The notes under the pieces are model-generated. The model worked only from the letters and a program-made list of their open reading frames with translations. It was not told the DNA's origin and made no database searches. Made by a program: the position numbers and the translations under genes. Shown here one piece after another: positions 35,622 through 45,138 of a stretch of 64,000 nt of DNA; positions within the stretch are counted from its first letter, which is position 1; every line of letters begins with the position of its first letter. Source of the DNA: Pseudokordiimonas caeni (GTDB lineage Bacteria > Pseudomonadota > Alphaproteobacteria > Sphingomonadales > Kordiimonadaceae); NCBI RefSeq assembly GCF_026719705.1, contig NZ_JAPPRR010000001.1:1341255-1405254 (forward strand). Direction: 5' to 3'.

Positions 35622-36440
35622 TCAATTCCCCCCGGCGCTGCTGTCACGCTCGCGCTGGCGCACATACAGGGGACCGAATGTCTCCATCTGCCGGATTTCA
35701 GCCACCCCCTGCCGGGCAAGCTCGAGGCTCGCCACAAACATGGAGGCCAGCGCCGACCGCGCATAGCGGCTGTCCTTCAGCCCGTCCGGCAGGAAGGTTG
35801 CCAACTGTGACCAGCTATATACATCGCCAATCAGGCCTGACAAGCGTTCCAGTGCATCTTCAAGCGCCATTACCGGGCGGCGCTCGATCCGCAGTTCCGT
35901 CACCATGCTGCGTTCGCGCACGCTGCCATAAGCGCGCAGAAGTTCGTAATAGGTCAGGTCATACTGGCCGAGCTTCAGAAGTTTCAGCCCTTCGGGCGCG
36001 CCGCGCAGGAAGACATCCCGCCCTGCCCGGTTGCGGGACATGAGCTGCGCCCCTGCCTCACGCATCGCTTCCAGCCGCTGCAGGCGCAACTGCAGGCGCA
36101 GCGCCAGTTCCTCAGCGGAGGGCTCGTCCTCATTCTCTTCCTTCGGCAGCAACAGCCGGGATTTAAGGTAAGCAAGCCAGGCCGCCATCACCAGATAGTC
36201 GGCCGCCAGCTCGAGCTTCAGCCTTTTGGCGGCCTGCACGAATTCGAGATACTGTTCGACCAGCGCCAGGATCGAAATCTGGGTCAGATCCACCTTCTGG
36301 GTGCGGGCAAGGGTCAGGAGAACATCGAGCGGCCCTTCGAAACCTTCCACCTGCAGGACAAGCGCATCGGTATCGCCGTCCGGCACAGCCGCCCAGACGG
36401 GCGCGTCATCGGCTTCGAAAGTGTCGCCCTTGTCGCTCAT
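35622..36440 (-). CDS. scpA: Segregation and condensation protein ScpA
   Basis: This kleisin subunit (272 residues) links the SMC heads. The N-terminal motif FEGPLDVLLTLARTQKVDL and the C-terminal winged-helix domain are present. The start overlaps the stop of the M50 protease gene. Confidence 0.95.
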   Translation of the reverse strand: MSDKGDTFEADDAPVWAAVPDGDTDALVLQVEGFEGPLDVLLTLARTQKVDLTQISILALVEQYLEFVQAAKRLKLELAADYLVMAAWLAYLKSRLLLPKEENEDEPSAEELALRLQLRLQRLEAMREAGAQLMSRNRAGRDVFLRGAPEGLKLLKLGQYDLTYYELLRAYGSVRERSMVTELRIERRPVMALEDALERLSGLIGDVYSWSQLATFLPDGLKDSRYARSALASMFVASLELARQGVAEIRQMETFGPLYVRQRERDSSAGGN

Positions 36441-37087
36441 ACCGGGACGCCGACGAGATAGGCGATCAGGCTGAACATCAGACTTGAGGGCACCATGATC
36501 ACCGAGGGTGCCAGAATGATGACCCCCATCAGGATAATGAAGCCGAAGGGCGCGATGCTGCGATATCTCTGCGCAGCCTCATGCGGCAGGAACTGCTCCA
36601 CGATCCCGGCACCATCAAGCGGCGGAATGGGCAGCAGGTTGAACACCATGAACAGGCAGTTGATATAGATGCCGAACACCATGGTGTTGACGATCCAGCT
36701 ATCCGGACCGGCGTCAAACATCAGGGCGAAGCGTACCATATAGGCGCAGAAAACCGCGACCACGACATTGCCCATGGGGCCGGCGAGCGCCACCAGCACC
36801 AGATCCCGCCGCAGCTTCCGGAAGGGGCGCGGGTCGATCATCACCGGCTTGGCGTAACCGATCAGGAACGGCAGATTCGCAAGCACCGCGATGATCGGGA
36901 TCACCACCGTGCCGAAGGGATCGATATGATTAAGCGGGTTGAGCGACAGCCGCCCCTCGGCGATCTGCGACTTGTCCCCCAGATAATAGGCTGCAAAGGC
37001 GTGCCCGGCTTCATGCAGGGTGACGGCCAGCAAAAAAGGCAGGGCCATCAGGCTCAGATAGTGGATACTCGAGGCGAGATCGGGCAA
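36437..37087 (-). CDS. Site-2 protease family (M50) membrane metalloprotease
   Basis: This 216-residue integral membrane protein has the zinc motif HEAGH near residue 25 and the third-ligand motif LPIPPLDG near residue 155. This is the short M50B type without PDZ domains. The start is a TTG with GGAG eight bases upstream, overlapping the end of nagZ. The gene is commonly found between nagZ and scpA in alphaproteobacteria; its substrate is unknown. Confidence 0.9.
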   Translation of the reverse strand: MPDLASSIHYLSLMALPFLLAVTLHEAGHAFAAYYLGDKSQIAEGRLSLNPLNHIDPFGTVVIPIIAVLANLPFLIGYAKPVMIDPRPFRKLRRDLVLVALAGPMGNVVVAVFCAYMVRFALMFDAGPDSWIVNTMVFGIYINCLFMVFNLLPIPPLDGAGIVEQFLPHEAAQRYRSIAPFGFIILMGVIILAPSVIMVPSSLMFSLIAYLVGVPV

Positions 37088-37092
37088 ACAAT

Positions 37093-38109
37093 TTACTCCG
37101 GCTTGTAACGGGCCATCAGGTCGCGGTAACGCTTTTCAAGATCGGCCCTGTCCACACCCTGCCGGGCAGAGACTTCCTCGATCAAGGTGGCGAGCCTCTC
37201 CTCGAGTTTCAATGAGGCACGCGGCACAGCGGCGGCGATGGTCTTCATTTCCGCCAGATTACCGTTGCAGTGAAGCGCAATGTCGCACCCGGCGGCCAGC
37301 GCATCGGCGGCACGCTTCTCGATCGGGCCTTCAAGCGCATTCATCGAAAGATCGTCCGAGAACAGGATGCCCTGGAAGCCGATCTTCATGCGGATGATCC
37401 GGCCGATCACCACTTTCGAAAGCGTGGCCGGCCGTGCGGGATCAATCGTCTGATAGATGATATGCGCCGTCATCGCGAGCGGCGCGTCATGCAACGCCAC
37501 GAAGGGGGCAAAATCGGTTTTCGAGAGATCATCAAGCGACGCACTCACGCGCGGCAAGCCAAGATGACTGTCCACGAGCGATCGGCCGTGGCCAGGGATG
37601 TGCTTGAGCACACCCAGCACGCCGCCATCCGCCATAGATTCCAGCGCGATGCGCCCAAGGGCGCCCACAAGCTGCGGGTCATGCGCAAAGGCGCGGTCGC
37701 CGATCACCTTGTCAGCACCGCGCTGCGGCACATCAAGGACCGGCAGGCAGTTCACATTGATGCCAAGCTGCACAAGATCGTCGGCGATGAGGCGGCAATT
37801 GAGCCGGAGTGCGCTGGCACCAAGCGTGGCGTCCTGCCGTGCCATGCGGCCAAAGGTTTCCATCGACGGGTAAGCGCGCCAATGAGGTTCCCTCAAGCGC
37901 TGCACCCTGCCCCCTTCCTGATCGATCAGGACCGGCACATGCTTGCGACCCGTGGTTTTCTTCAATGCCGTGACAAGCGTGCGCACCTCATCGGGTGTTC
38001 CCACATTGCGGGCGAACAGGATGAAGCCCGCAGGCTTCACCTCGCTGAAAAAGGCAGCTTCTTCGTCGCTGAGGGTTGTACCCGCGCAGCCGAAGACGAC
38101 CGGGATCAT
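37093..38109 (-). CDS. nagZ: Beta-N-acetylhexosaminidase NagZ
   Basis: This family 3 glycosidase (338 residues) removes GlcNAc from anhydro-muropeptides during wall recycling in the cytoplasm. Visible motifs are IDQEGGRVQRL and KHIPGHG, whose His and Asp form the acid/base pair of NagZ enzymes. It follows the SPOR gene by 10 bases. Confidence 0.95.
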   Translation of the reverse strand: MIPVVFGCAGTTLSDEEAAFFSEVKPAGFILFARNVGTPDEVRTLVTALKKTTGRKHVPVLIDQEGGRVQRLREPHWRAYPSMETFGRMARQDATLGASALRLNCRLIADDLVQLGINVNCLPVLDVPQRGADKVIGDRAFAHDPQLVGALGRIALESMADGGVLGVLKHIPGHGRSLVDSHLGLPRVSASLDDLSKTDFAPFVALHDAPLAMTAHIIYQTIDPARPATLSKVVIGRIIRMKIGFQGILFSDDLSMNALEGPIEKRAADALAAGCDIALHCNGNLAEMKTIAAAVPRASLKLEERLATLIEEVSARQGVDRADLEKRYRDLMARYKPE

Positions 38110-38119
38110 CCTCGCCGCC

Positions 38120-38917
38120 TCACGGGTTCACCACGATGCAGGCCTGGGATTTGGACCGCAGGGCAAGGCAAATCTGGTCGGCTGTCGCGCGGTCCTCGAT
38201 GGGGCCGAAACGCAAGCGATAAAGCGCCCGCTCGCCAGCCTGCACCCGTTCATACTGCGGGACAAGGCCACCGAGCTCACCGCCGAATTTCTGCTTCAGC
38301 ATCTTGGCCGCCCCTTCCGCACCAGGTTCGCTGCCATAGGCACCAAGCTGGACCCGGTATTTACCGGCGAACGATGTCTCCGCACGTTCTTCGGGCAAGG
38401 CCGCTGCAGGCGCGGGCGTTTCTGCCGAAGGCTCTGTGGCCTGCTCGCTTGCAGTTTGAGCGGGTTCGGTCACCGCCGGCGTAGACGTATCGCGGTCGGT
38501 CGCACCCGGCGCATAGCCTTCCTCGCCTGGCTCGCCTTCAAGCGCTTCTTCAGGCAGCGCTTCCATCGGCTGCTCGGCCGGCTGGCCGAGCGCGACATCT
38601 TCGCGGGTCTCGATCCCGGCCGCCTTGTCGAAGACCTGCTTGTCCTGATGATCGACCTTCATGCCGCCGGCATCTTCCGGGCGCACCTTCATCGGTTCGC
38701 CCGGTGCACTCACATGCATCGGTTCGCCGTCTGGCTGGCCTTCGTAAAGCACGACAATCGCTGCAATGAACAGAATCACCAGAAGGATTGCCCCACCTGC
38801 AACAATCATCATCGTGCGGCGGTTGCCGAAAAGGCCTTCTTCATATTCTTCCTCGGGCACCGGTTGCAGCCAGGGTGGCGTTTCCCGGTCATTCTGCCCA
38901 TAAGGATTGTCGCTCAT
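38120..38917 (-). CDS. SPOR-domain inner-membrane protein
   Basis: The 265-residue protein is anchored by one membrane helix (about 33-55). A long acidic, Pro/Glu-rich periplasmic linker follows, and a C-terminal SPOR domain begins at YRVQLGAYGS. SPOR domains bind glycan strands stripped of peptides at the division septum. The ATG at 38917 is 1 base past the argS stop; a longer frame to 38959 overlaps argS and is rejected. Confidence 0.88.
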   Translation of the reverse strand: MSDNPYGQNDRETPPWLQPVPEEEYEEGLFGNRRTMMIVAGGAILLVILFIAAIVVLYEGQPDGEPMHVSAPGEPMKVRPEDAGGMKVDHQDKQVFDKAAGIETREDVALGQPAEQPMEALPEEALEGEPGEEGYAPGATDRDTSTPAVTEPAQTASEQATEPSAETPAPAAALPEERAETSFAGKYRVQLGAYGSEPGAEGAAKMLKQKFGGELGGLVPQYERVQAGERALYRLRFGPIEDRATADQICLALRSKSQACIVVNP

Positions 38918-38918
38918 A

Positions 38919-40670
38919 TCACCGCATTTCCTCAACCGGTGTGACACCGAGAACGGCAAGGCCGCTCGCGATCACGAGCGCTGCCGCACGAATGAGGGCA
39001 AGGCGGGCCGCCGTCAGGGCTGCGTCCCCCTCGATCACGAACCTGAGGCTCGTGTCTTCATTGCCCCTGTTCCAGAAGGTATGAAACTCGGACGCAAGAT
39101 CATAGAGGAAAAATGCAATCCGATGCGGCTCGTGCGCTTCAGCCGCCGCTTCCACAAGGCGCGGCCATGCCGCCACCGAACCGATCAGGGCAAGTTCGGC
39201 CGGGTTATTGAGCAGCGACAGATCGGCATCCGCAAGCGATGCATCGTCCAGTGCGAGGTCGGGGAAAACTTCAGACGCTTTCCGGAGTACCGAGAAGACC
39301 CGTGCATGGGCATATTGCACATAGAAAACCGGGTTGTCCTTGGATTGCTCCATCACCTTCGCAAAGTCGAAATCGAGGGGTGCGTCATTCTTGCGGGTCA
39401 GCATGATGAAGCGGGTCACGTCGCGGCCTACTTCATCCACCACTTCACGAAGTGTCACGAAGTTACCGGCACGCTTGGACATTTTCACCGGCTCACCATC
39501 GCGGAACAGGCGCACGAGCTGGCACAGCTTGACATCAAGCTCGGCGTCATCATCAAGCGCCTTCACGGCCGCCTGCATGCGCTTCACATAGCCGCCGTGG
39601 TCAGCGCCCAGAACATCGATCATGTCCTTGAAGCCGCGATTGATTTTGTCGAGGTGATAGGCGATGTCCGCCGCAAAATAGGTATATTCGCCGGTCGATT
39701 TCTGCAGCGGGCGATCGACGTCGTCGCCAAAGGCGGTGGCGCGGAACAGGGTCTGTTCACGCGGCTCCCAGTCTTCCGGCGTTTTGCCTTTCGGGGCTTC
39801 CAGCACACCCTGATACATATGCCCGCGCTTGGTGAGTAAAGCGACCGTCTCCGGGATACGGCCGCTTTCATGCAGCGAACGTTCGGAGAAGAAGACATCA
39901 TGCTCCACACCCAGCACCTTCAGATCCTCGCGGATCAGGTCCATCATGGCGTTCGACGCATCGATCTTGAAAAGCTTCAGCCAGACATCTTCCGGTGCGT
40001 CCAGATACTCGTCGCCGTATTTGTCCTTCAGCATCTGGCCGACCGGCACCAGATAGTCGCCGGGATACAGCCCTTCCGGAATCTCCCCGATATCGCGGCC
40101 AAAGGCTTCCTGATACCGCAGGTGCGCGGAGCGGGCGAGCGTGTCGACCTGGCTGCCGGCATCATTGATATAATATTCCTTGGCGACCTTGTAGCCCGCC
40201 TTCGCAAGCAGGTTTGCCAGCGCGTCGCCGAACACAGCCCCGCGCACGTGGCCCACATGCATCGGCCCCGTCGGGTTCGCTGACACATATTCCACGTTGA
40301 CCGCACGACCAGCACCGAGCGTGCCGTCACCGAAGGCCGTGCCCGACTTCAGGATCGTCGCCACCTGCCCTTGCCAAACGGAAGGCGCGAGCCGCCAGTT
40401 GATGAAACCGGGGCCTGCGATATCAACACCCTCAACGCCCTTGGCCGTGCCCAGAAGCGGCGCCAGCATGTCGGCGATATCGCGCGGCTTCATGCCGGCC
40501 TGCCTTGAGAGCACAAGGGCCGCATTCGTCGCCATGTCGCCGTGGCTTGCGTCTCGCGGCGGCTCCACCGTCACGGCGGTGCAGTCAAGGCCGCCCGGCA
40601 GGCGGCCTTCCTCTGCGAGGCCATTCAGCAGGTTGACGATAAGCTGGCGATATTCGGCAAAAATGTTCAT
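38919..40670 (-). CDS. argS: Arginyl-tRNA synthetase
   Basis: This class I synthetase has 583 residues. The HIGH motif appears as MHVGH in [13 protein letters not shown], the KMSK motif is VKMSKRAG, and the C-terminal DALR anticodon domain is present. Its ATGA start overlaps the dgt stop. Confidence 0.97.
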   Translation of the reverse strand: MNIFAEYRQLIVNLLNGLAEEGRLPGGLDCTAVTVEPPRDASHGDMATNAALVLSRQAGMKPRDIADMLAPLLGTAKGVEGVDIAGPGFINWRLAPSVWQGQVATILKSGTAFGDGTLGAGRAVNVEYVSANPTGPMHVGHVRGAVFGDALANLLAKAGYKVAKEYYINDAGSQVDTLARSAHLRYQEAFGRDIGEIPEGLYPGDYLVPVGQMLKDKYGDEYLDAPEDVWLKLFKIDASNAMMDLIREDLKVLGVEHDVFFSERSLHESGRIPETVALLTKRGHMYQGVLEAPKGKTPEDWEPREQTLFRATAFGDDVDRPLQKSTGEYTYFAADIAYHLDKINRGFKDMIDVLGADHGGYVKRMQAAVKALDDDAELDVKLCQLVRLFRDGEPVKMSKRAGNFVTLREVVDEVGRDVTRFIMLTRKNDAPLDFDFAKVMEQSKDNPVFYVQYAHARVFSVLRKASEVFPDLALDDASLADADLSLLNNPAELALIGSVAAWPRLVEAAAEAHEPHRIAFFLYDLASEFHTFWNRGNEDTSLRFVIEGDAALTAARLALIRAAALVIASGLAVLGVTPVEEMR

Positions 40671-41878
40671 TGCGTTACCCGGGAGAGGTCAAAAAGCTTG
40701 GCATGTTCGCCAAAGGCGAACCGGTCGGTCATGCCAGCGATGAAATCGGCCACCACACGGGCGGTGTCGGCCGTGCGGGCGCCGCTTGTGCGCGCGCTCC
40801 ATTCGGTCGGCAGGCATTCCGGTTCGCTGATATAAAGTTGGAACAGGTCTGTCACAACCCTTTTCGCCTTGCTGGTGACGCGATTGACCAGATAGTGGCG
40901 GTACATCCGCTCAAAGAGGAATTCCTTCAGCGTCTTCACTGCCCGGCCCATTTCGGGGCCGAAGGAAATGGTCGGCTGCCCGGCATTCCGGATATCGTCC
41001 GGCGACTGCGGGTTCAGCGCATCCAGCCGCTTACGGCTTTCGATTGTCAGGTCAGCCACCATGCGGTTGATCAAGCGGCGGACAAGCTCATGGATCAGGA
41101 TATCCTTCGGCGCGTTCGGATAGGTCCATTTCACTTCGTCAATGAGCTGCGCCAGCACCGGGATCGGCTTCAGTTCATCAAGATCGAAAAGGTTGGCGCG
41201 CAGGCCATCATCAAGATCGTGGCTCGAATAGGCGATATCATCGGCAAGGGCAGCGATCTGCGCCTCGGCGCTTGCATAGGTATGCAGCTCCAGATCCATC
41301 GTCGGCAGAAATTCACGCAGGCCAAACGGCAGCGACGCGGGCGGGCTTTTCGGATCGATGGCTTTATCAAGGAGCGGGCCATTGTGCTTGGCGAGGCCCT
41401 CGAGCGTTTCCCAGGTCAGGTTGAGACCATCGAAGGAAGCGTAGCGATGCTCCAGCTTCGTCAGCAGGCGCAGGGTCTGCGCGTTGTGATCGAAGCCATC
41501 ATATTCCTTCATGCATTCGTTCAGCACTGCCTCGCCGGCATGACCGAACGGCGGGTGCCCCAGATCGTGCGCCAGTGCCAGTGCTTCGCCCAGATCCTCA
41601 TTCAGATGCATTTCCCGGCACACGGAACGGGCGATCTGCGCAGTTTCCAGCGAATGGGTCAGGCGCGTCCGGTAATGGTCGCCCTCGTGATACACGAAAA
41701 CCTGCGTCTTGTGCTTCAGGCGGCGGAAGCTCGAAGAATGGATCACGCGGTCGCGGTCGCGCTGGTAGGGGCTGCGAGTCGGGCTTTCCGGCTCCTTGAC
41801 GAGACGCCCCCTGCTGTTGTCCGTGCGGCAGGCGTAAGGGGCGAGAAGGTCGTCATAGCTGGGCAGCGCGAGCGTCAT
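40667..41878 (-). CDS. dgt: dGTPase-like triphosphohydrolase (HD domain)
   Basis: This enzyme of 403 residues splits dNTPs into nucleoside and triphosphate. The HD metal site is visible in [11 protein letters not shown] and [15 protein letters not shown]. It is divergent from the PAS_5 gene and, with erpA nearby, matches a common alphaproteobacterial order. Confidence 0.93.
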   Translation of the reverse strand: MTLALPSYDDLLAPYACRTDNSRGRLVKEPESPTRSPYQRDRDRVIHSSSFRRLKHKTQVFVYHEGDHYRTRLTHSLETAQIARSVCREMHLNEDLGEALALAHDLGHPPFGHAGEAVLNECMKEYDGFDHNAQTLRLLTKLEHRYASFDGLNLTWETLEGLAKHNGPLLDKAIDPKSPPASLPFGLREFLPTMDLELHTYASAEAQIAALADDIAYSSHDLDDGLRANLFDLDELKPIPVLAQLIDEVKWTYPNAPKDILIHELVRRLINRMVADLTIESRKRLDALNPQSPDDIRNAGQPTISFGPEMGRAVKTLKEFLFERMYRHYLVNRVTSKAKRVVTDLFQLYISEPECLPTEWSARTSGARTADTARVVADFIAGMTDRFAFGEHAKLFDLSRVTQ

Positions 41879-41985
41879 TGATGTCTCCGGGCAAGGGGCG
41901 TGGTTGGATGGGAGGCACCTTATCCGGGAGGCAAAAACACGGCAACCGATTATCTGTCGGACCTCTCACCGACTTCACGAAAATA

Positions 41986-42041
41986 TTAACAAAGCATTAA
42001 TTCACACCTTGAAGGTTAAAGACATTTTAACTATGCTTTAA
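41986..42041 (+). promoter_or_regulatory. Three CtrA boxes (TTAA-N7-TTAA)
   Basis: Three perfect TTAA-N7-TTAA motifs lie at 41986-42000, 42016-42030 and 42027-42041. The last two share the middle TTAA, giving TTAA-N7-TTAA-N7-TTAA. They end 5 bases before the ATG at 42047. This is the consensus for the cell-cycle regulator CtrA; so close to the start codon, CtrA could repress this gene or activate a promoter reading toward dgt. Confidence 0.72.
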
Positions 42042-42046
42042 CAATC

Positions 42047-42583
42047 ATGATCACGGCGGCTACCATACTCGGCCATGATGCCAATTCCCTGACGGCAGCT
42101 TTTCAGGACAATCTGCTTAGCCACTGGAACGAGATCCGCAACGGGCACCGCTTCCCCCTGCGTCGTGCCTTCCGCCCGCAAACAGCCTCCCGTCACCTCC
42201 CCCGTGTGGCGATGGTGAGCATCGATGCGGACAGGGCCTTCCACACCCGTGTTGTTGGCAGCGACATCGTGGAACGGCTGCATCTCGACACCAGTACCGA
42301 CCCGTTGATTGAAGCAAGCGACCTGCATACTCGCGATCTTATGATCGAACTGTTGCGCACGGCGCGTGATGCTGCGATGCCAATCTATCTGGAAGGTGTG
42401 TTCTCCCCCGCCGCTTTCCACAGCATCGCCTTCACTGCGCTCGTGCTGCCCTTTTCAATGAACGAGAGCGGCGAAAGCCTTGATGTGCTTATGCTGGCGT
42501 TCGACTTTTCCCGCCCCCATACGGTTGACTTTACAACCTACGAACGCCGCGCTGACGACACTTCTTTCGGCGCCGCCATTTGA
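42047..42583 (+). CDS. PAS_5-like small protein
   Basis: This 178-residue protein has the pattern of the PAS_5 family: an N-terminal helix with HWNEIRNGHRFPLRRAF, then a PAS-like core with RVVGSDIVERL. It has no signal peptide, membrane helix or output domain. Such proteins are common in alphaproteobacteria and mostly uncharacterised. The three CtrA boxes upstream point to cell-cycle control. The start could be obscured by the overlap of promoter and start, but no other ATG is credible. Confidence 0.72.
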   Translation: MITAATILGHDANSLTAAFQDNLLSHWNEIRNGHRFPLRRAFRPQTASRHLPRVAMVSIDADRAFHTRVVGSDIVERLHLDTSTDPLIEASDLHTRDLMIELLRTARDAAMPIYLEGVFSPAAFHSIAFTALVLPFSMNESGESLDVLMLAFDFSRPHTVDFTTYERRADDTSFGAAI

Positions 42584-42663
42584 CCCTGAGCCCCGGACGC
42601 CTTACATAAGGGCAAAGCACCCGCAGGACAGGTTCCATGCGGGCCGGTTACAAGGACAGCGTC

Positions 42664-43005
42664 ATGGCACAACAGCAAGCCCCCGTCTCCATCAGCGAAC
42701 GCGCCGCGAAGCGCGTGGCCCAGATCATTGCCGCAGAAGGCAAGCCGGACCTGAAGTTCCGCCTGTCGGTATCAGGTGGCGGCTGCAGCGGCTTCCAGTA
42801 CGGGTTCGATCTGGTATCGGATGCCGCCCCCGATGACGTGAAAGTGGAACGCGACGGTGTGACGATGCTGGTCGACAGCATGTCGCTTCTTTATGTGATC
42901 GGCTCGGAAGTCGATTATGTGGAAGACCTTGTCGGCGCTTCCTTCCAGGTGAAAAACCCCAATGCCACCGCCTCGTGCGGCTGCGGCACCTCGTTCGCGG
43001 TCTGA
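42664..43005 (+). CDS. erpA: Iron-sulfur cluster insertion protein ErpA
   Basis: This A-type carrier (113 residues) passes [2Fe-2S] or [4Fe-4S] clusters to apoproteins. The three conserved cysteines are seen in GGGCSGFQY and SCGCGTSF. The ATG at 42664 has AAGGAC upstream. It is followed after 5 bases by xthA. Confidence 0.95.
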   Translation: MAQQQAPVSISERAAKRVAQIIAAEGKPDLKFRLSVSGGGCSGFQYGFDLVSDAAPDDVKVERDGVTMLVDSMSLLYVIGSEVDYVEDLVGASFQVKNPNATASCGCGTSFAV

Positions 43006-43010
43006 CCCGT

Positions 43011-43781
43011 ATGCGGATCGCGACGTTCAACATCAACGGGGTGAAGGCGCGCCTGCCCCGTCTTCTCGGATGGATTGAAACCTTCTCGCCCGATGTAGCC
43101 TGCCTGCAGGAGATCAAAAGCATCGACGAGAATTTCCCGCGGCTCGAGATCGAAGCCCTTGGCTACAAGGTCGAAACCCACGGACAGAAGGGCTTCAACG
43201 GAGTTGCCATTCTCTCGAAGCATGAGATATCCGATGTGAAGCGCGGCCTGCCGGGCGATGATAGCGACGAACAGGCCCGCTATATCGAAGGCACCGTGAA
43301 AGGCGTCCGCATCGCGTCGATTTATCTGCCGAACGGCAACCCGCAGCCGGGGCCGAAATTCGACTATAAGCTCGCCTGGATGGACCGGCTGATCGCGCAC
43401 GCAAAGGAACTGCTTGCCGCCGAGATGCCACTGGTGCTCGCCGGTGACTATAATGTGATCCCGGAAGATATCGATTGCCACAACCCGGCCGCCTGGGCTG
43501 ACGATGCGTTGACACAGCCCGAAAGCCGGCAGCGGCTGCGCACGCTGATCAACCTCGGCCTCACCGACGCGCTTCGCCAGATCAAGCCATCGGGCCCTGC
43601 CTACACCTTTTGGGATTATCAGGCGGGCGCATGGCAAAAAGATCACGGTATCCGGATCGATCACCTGCTTCTGTCTGCCGAAGCCGCCGACCGGCTGGAA
43701 GATTGCGCGGTGGACCGCGGTCCCCGCGGGCTTGACACGCCGAGCGATCACACGCCCGTATGGATCAAGCTCCGCGACTGA
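43011..43781 (+). CDS. xthA: Exodeoxyribonuclease III / AP endonuclease
   Basis: This 256-residue base-excision-repair enzyme has the metal and catalytic motifs ATFNINGV, LQEIK, GDYNV and TPSDHTPV. It starts 5 bases after erpA, so the two are likely co-transcribed. Confidence 0.95.
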   Translation: MRIATFNINGVKARLPRLLGWIETFSPDVACLQEIKSIDENFPRLEIEALGYKVETHGQKGFNGVAILSKHEISDVKRGLPGDDSDEQARYIEGTVKGVRIASIYLPNGNPQPGPKFDYKLAWMDRLIAHAKELLAAEMPLVLAGDYNVIPEDIDCHNPAAWADDALTQPESRQRLRTLINLGLTDALRQIKPSGPAYTFWDYQAGAWQKDHGIRIDHLLLSAEAADRLEDCAVDRGPRGLDTPSDHTPVWIKLRD

Positions 43782-43829
43782 TCCGGGTCCCGGTTCAGTC
43801 TTGCCAAACGCTAGACTCGCCGCTATGGT

Positions 43830-43940
43830 CCGCCCCGTCATTGGGGAGTAGCCGCCCTCCGTTTGAGAGGGGGATGCGTCAACAAACTTGAGCCTGCGGG
43901 TTCATGGCGTATCCGGCAATTGCTTGGCGAGACCTTTGGC
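43830..43940 (+). promoter_or_regulatory. yybP-ykoY manganese riboswitch
   Basis: The conserved pieces are all present in order: TTGGGGAGTAGCC (about 43841-43853), a hairpin (CCCTCC / GGAGGG type), ATGCGTCAACA, TGGCGTATCCGGC and GGCGAGACCTTTG (about 43926-43938). This closely follows the manganese-sensing aptamer upstream of mntP-like genes. A GC-rich hairpin (about 43945-43975) after the aptamer may be the expression platform. The exact boundaries are estimated. Confidence 0.9.
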
Positions 43941-44016
43941 TTCACCGCTGTCCCAGGGGCTGGGCGGAGCGGCGAGCCATTGGTCATTCTGCCGTCCGGC
44001 CCTTGATGGACTTTTC

Positions 44017-44574
44017 ATGGAAGCTTTTCTCGTTTCAACCGGCGTAGTGGCCATCGCTGAAATCGGCGACAAGACGCAGCTGCTGGCGCTTTTCCTCGCT
44101 GCCCGGTTCCGTGCTCCCCTGCCCATCATTATGGGCATCCTTGTCGCGACGCTCGCGAACCACGGGCTTGCCGCATGGGCCGGGCTGCTGGTCGCCGACT
44201 GGCTGAGCGGTGATACGCTGCGCTGGATTCTCGGCCTGTCGTTCCTCGCGATGGCCGCATGGATGCTGGTGCCCGACAAGCTGGATGACGATGCACCGGC
44301 AAACGCCCGTTTCGGGCCGTTCCTCGCCACCCTCATCGCCTTCTTCCTTGTGGAAATCGGCGACAAGACGCAGGTCGCGACCGTGGCACTCTCGGCGCGG
44401 TTTCAGGATCTGCCGCTGGTCACTGCCGGCACCACGCTTGGCATGATGCTCGCCAATGTGCCCGCCGTGCTGATTGGCGATGCAGCGGCAACCAAAATCC
44501 CGCTGAAACTGGTGCACGGGATTGCCGCAGTGATCTTCGCCACCCTCGGGATTGTGGCGCTAGTGGCCTTCTAG
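44017..44574 (+). CDS. GDT1/TMEM165-family (UPF0016) manganese exporter
   Basis: The 185-residue membrane protein has two repeats, each with the signature EIGDKTQ (15-21 and 113-119), and six membrane segments. Family members export Mn2+ or exchange Ca2+/Mn2+. The manganese riboswitch upstream agrees: high Mn2+ should turn on expression. The ATG at 44017 directly begins the first repeat. Confidence 0.93.
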   Translation: MEAFLVSTGVVAIAEIGDKTQLLALFLAARFRAPLPIIMGILVATLANHGLAAWAGLLVADWLSGDTLRWILGLSFLAMAAWMLVPDKLDDDAPANARFGPFLATLIAFFLVEIGDKTQVATVALSARFQDLPLVTAGTTLGMMLANVPAVLIGDAAATKIPLKLVHGIAAVIFATLGIVALVAF

Positions 44575-44580
44575 GCCTTG

Positions 44581-45054
44581 TCAGGCGTCAACCGGCTCGT
44601 ATTTCTCACCGAGCCGGTTACCCGCTGGCGCGCCAAGGGTTTCGAGGGAAGGCGTGACATATTCATCAATGCTGACGATGCGGTTGGCGGCGTCTACATG
44701 CACGGCGCGGCTGACGCGACCCGGCAGATCACGGGCCGGCACCTGCTCGTACCCCATGATGATGGCGAGATCGCCCTTCGAGAAATGATGGGCCGCGGCA
44801 CCGTTCAGGCAAATATCGCCGCCGCCTTCCGGCCCTTCGATCACATAGGTAGTGAGCCGCGCGCCGTTGGTGATGTTCACCACATCCACCGCCGTGTGCG
44901 GCAGGATGCCGGATGCGCGCAGGAGTGCGGGGTCAACCGTGATCGAGCCCACGTAATGGAGCTCGGCGCCCGTCACCGTCACACGGTGCAGCTTGCCATA
45001 CATGAAAGCGCGGGTCGCGCCATCGAGCGTGGGGCCAAGAGACTTCGCGGACAT
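44581..45054 (-). CDS. panD: Aspartate 1-decarboxylase
   Basis: PanD makes beta-alanine for pantothenate and uses a pyruvoyl group formed by self-cleavage at Gly-Ser. The cleavage site is Gly36-Ser37 in HYVGSITV. At 157 residues it is longer than the usual 126, with about 12 extra residues in front and about 20 behind. It converges with the manganese exporter gene. Its product, beta-alanine, is also a likely substrate of the aminotransferase at 1-1215. Confidence 0.93.
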   Translation of the reverse strand: MSAKSLGPTLDGATRAFMYGKLHRVTVTGAELHYVGSITVDPALLRASGILPHTAVDVVNITNGARLTTYVIEGPEGGGDICLNGAAAHHFSKGDLAIIMGYEQVPARDLPGRVSRAVHVDAANRIVSIDEYVTPSLETLGAPAGNRLGEKYEPVDA

Positions 45055-45138
45055 GGGACTTCACTCCTGTTCGAACATCGAACAGCGTGATGCCCCACCC
45101 GCATCCGAAGGTCAAGGCCCTGCCCGCAAGCCTTTGTG

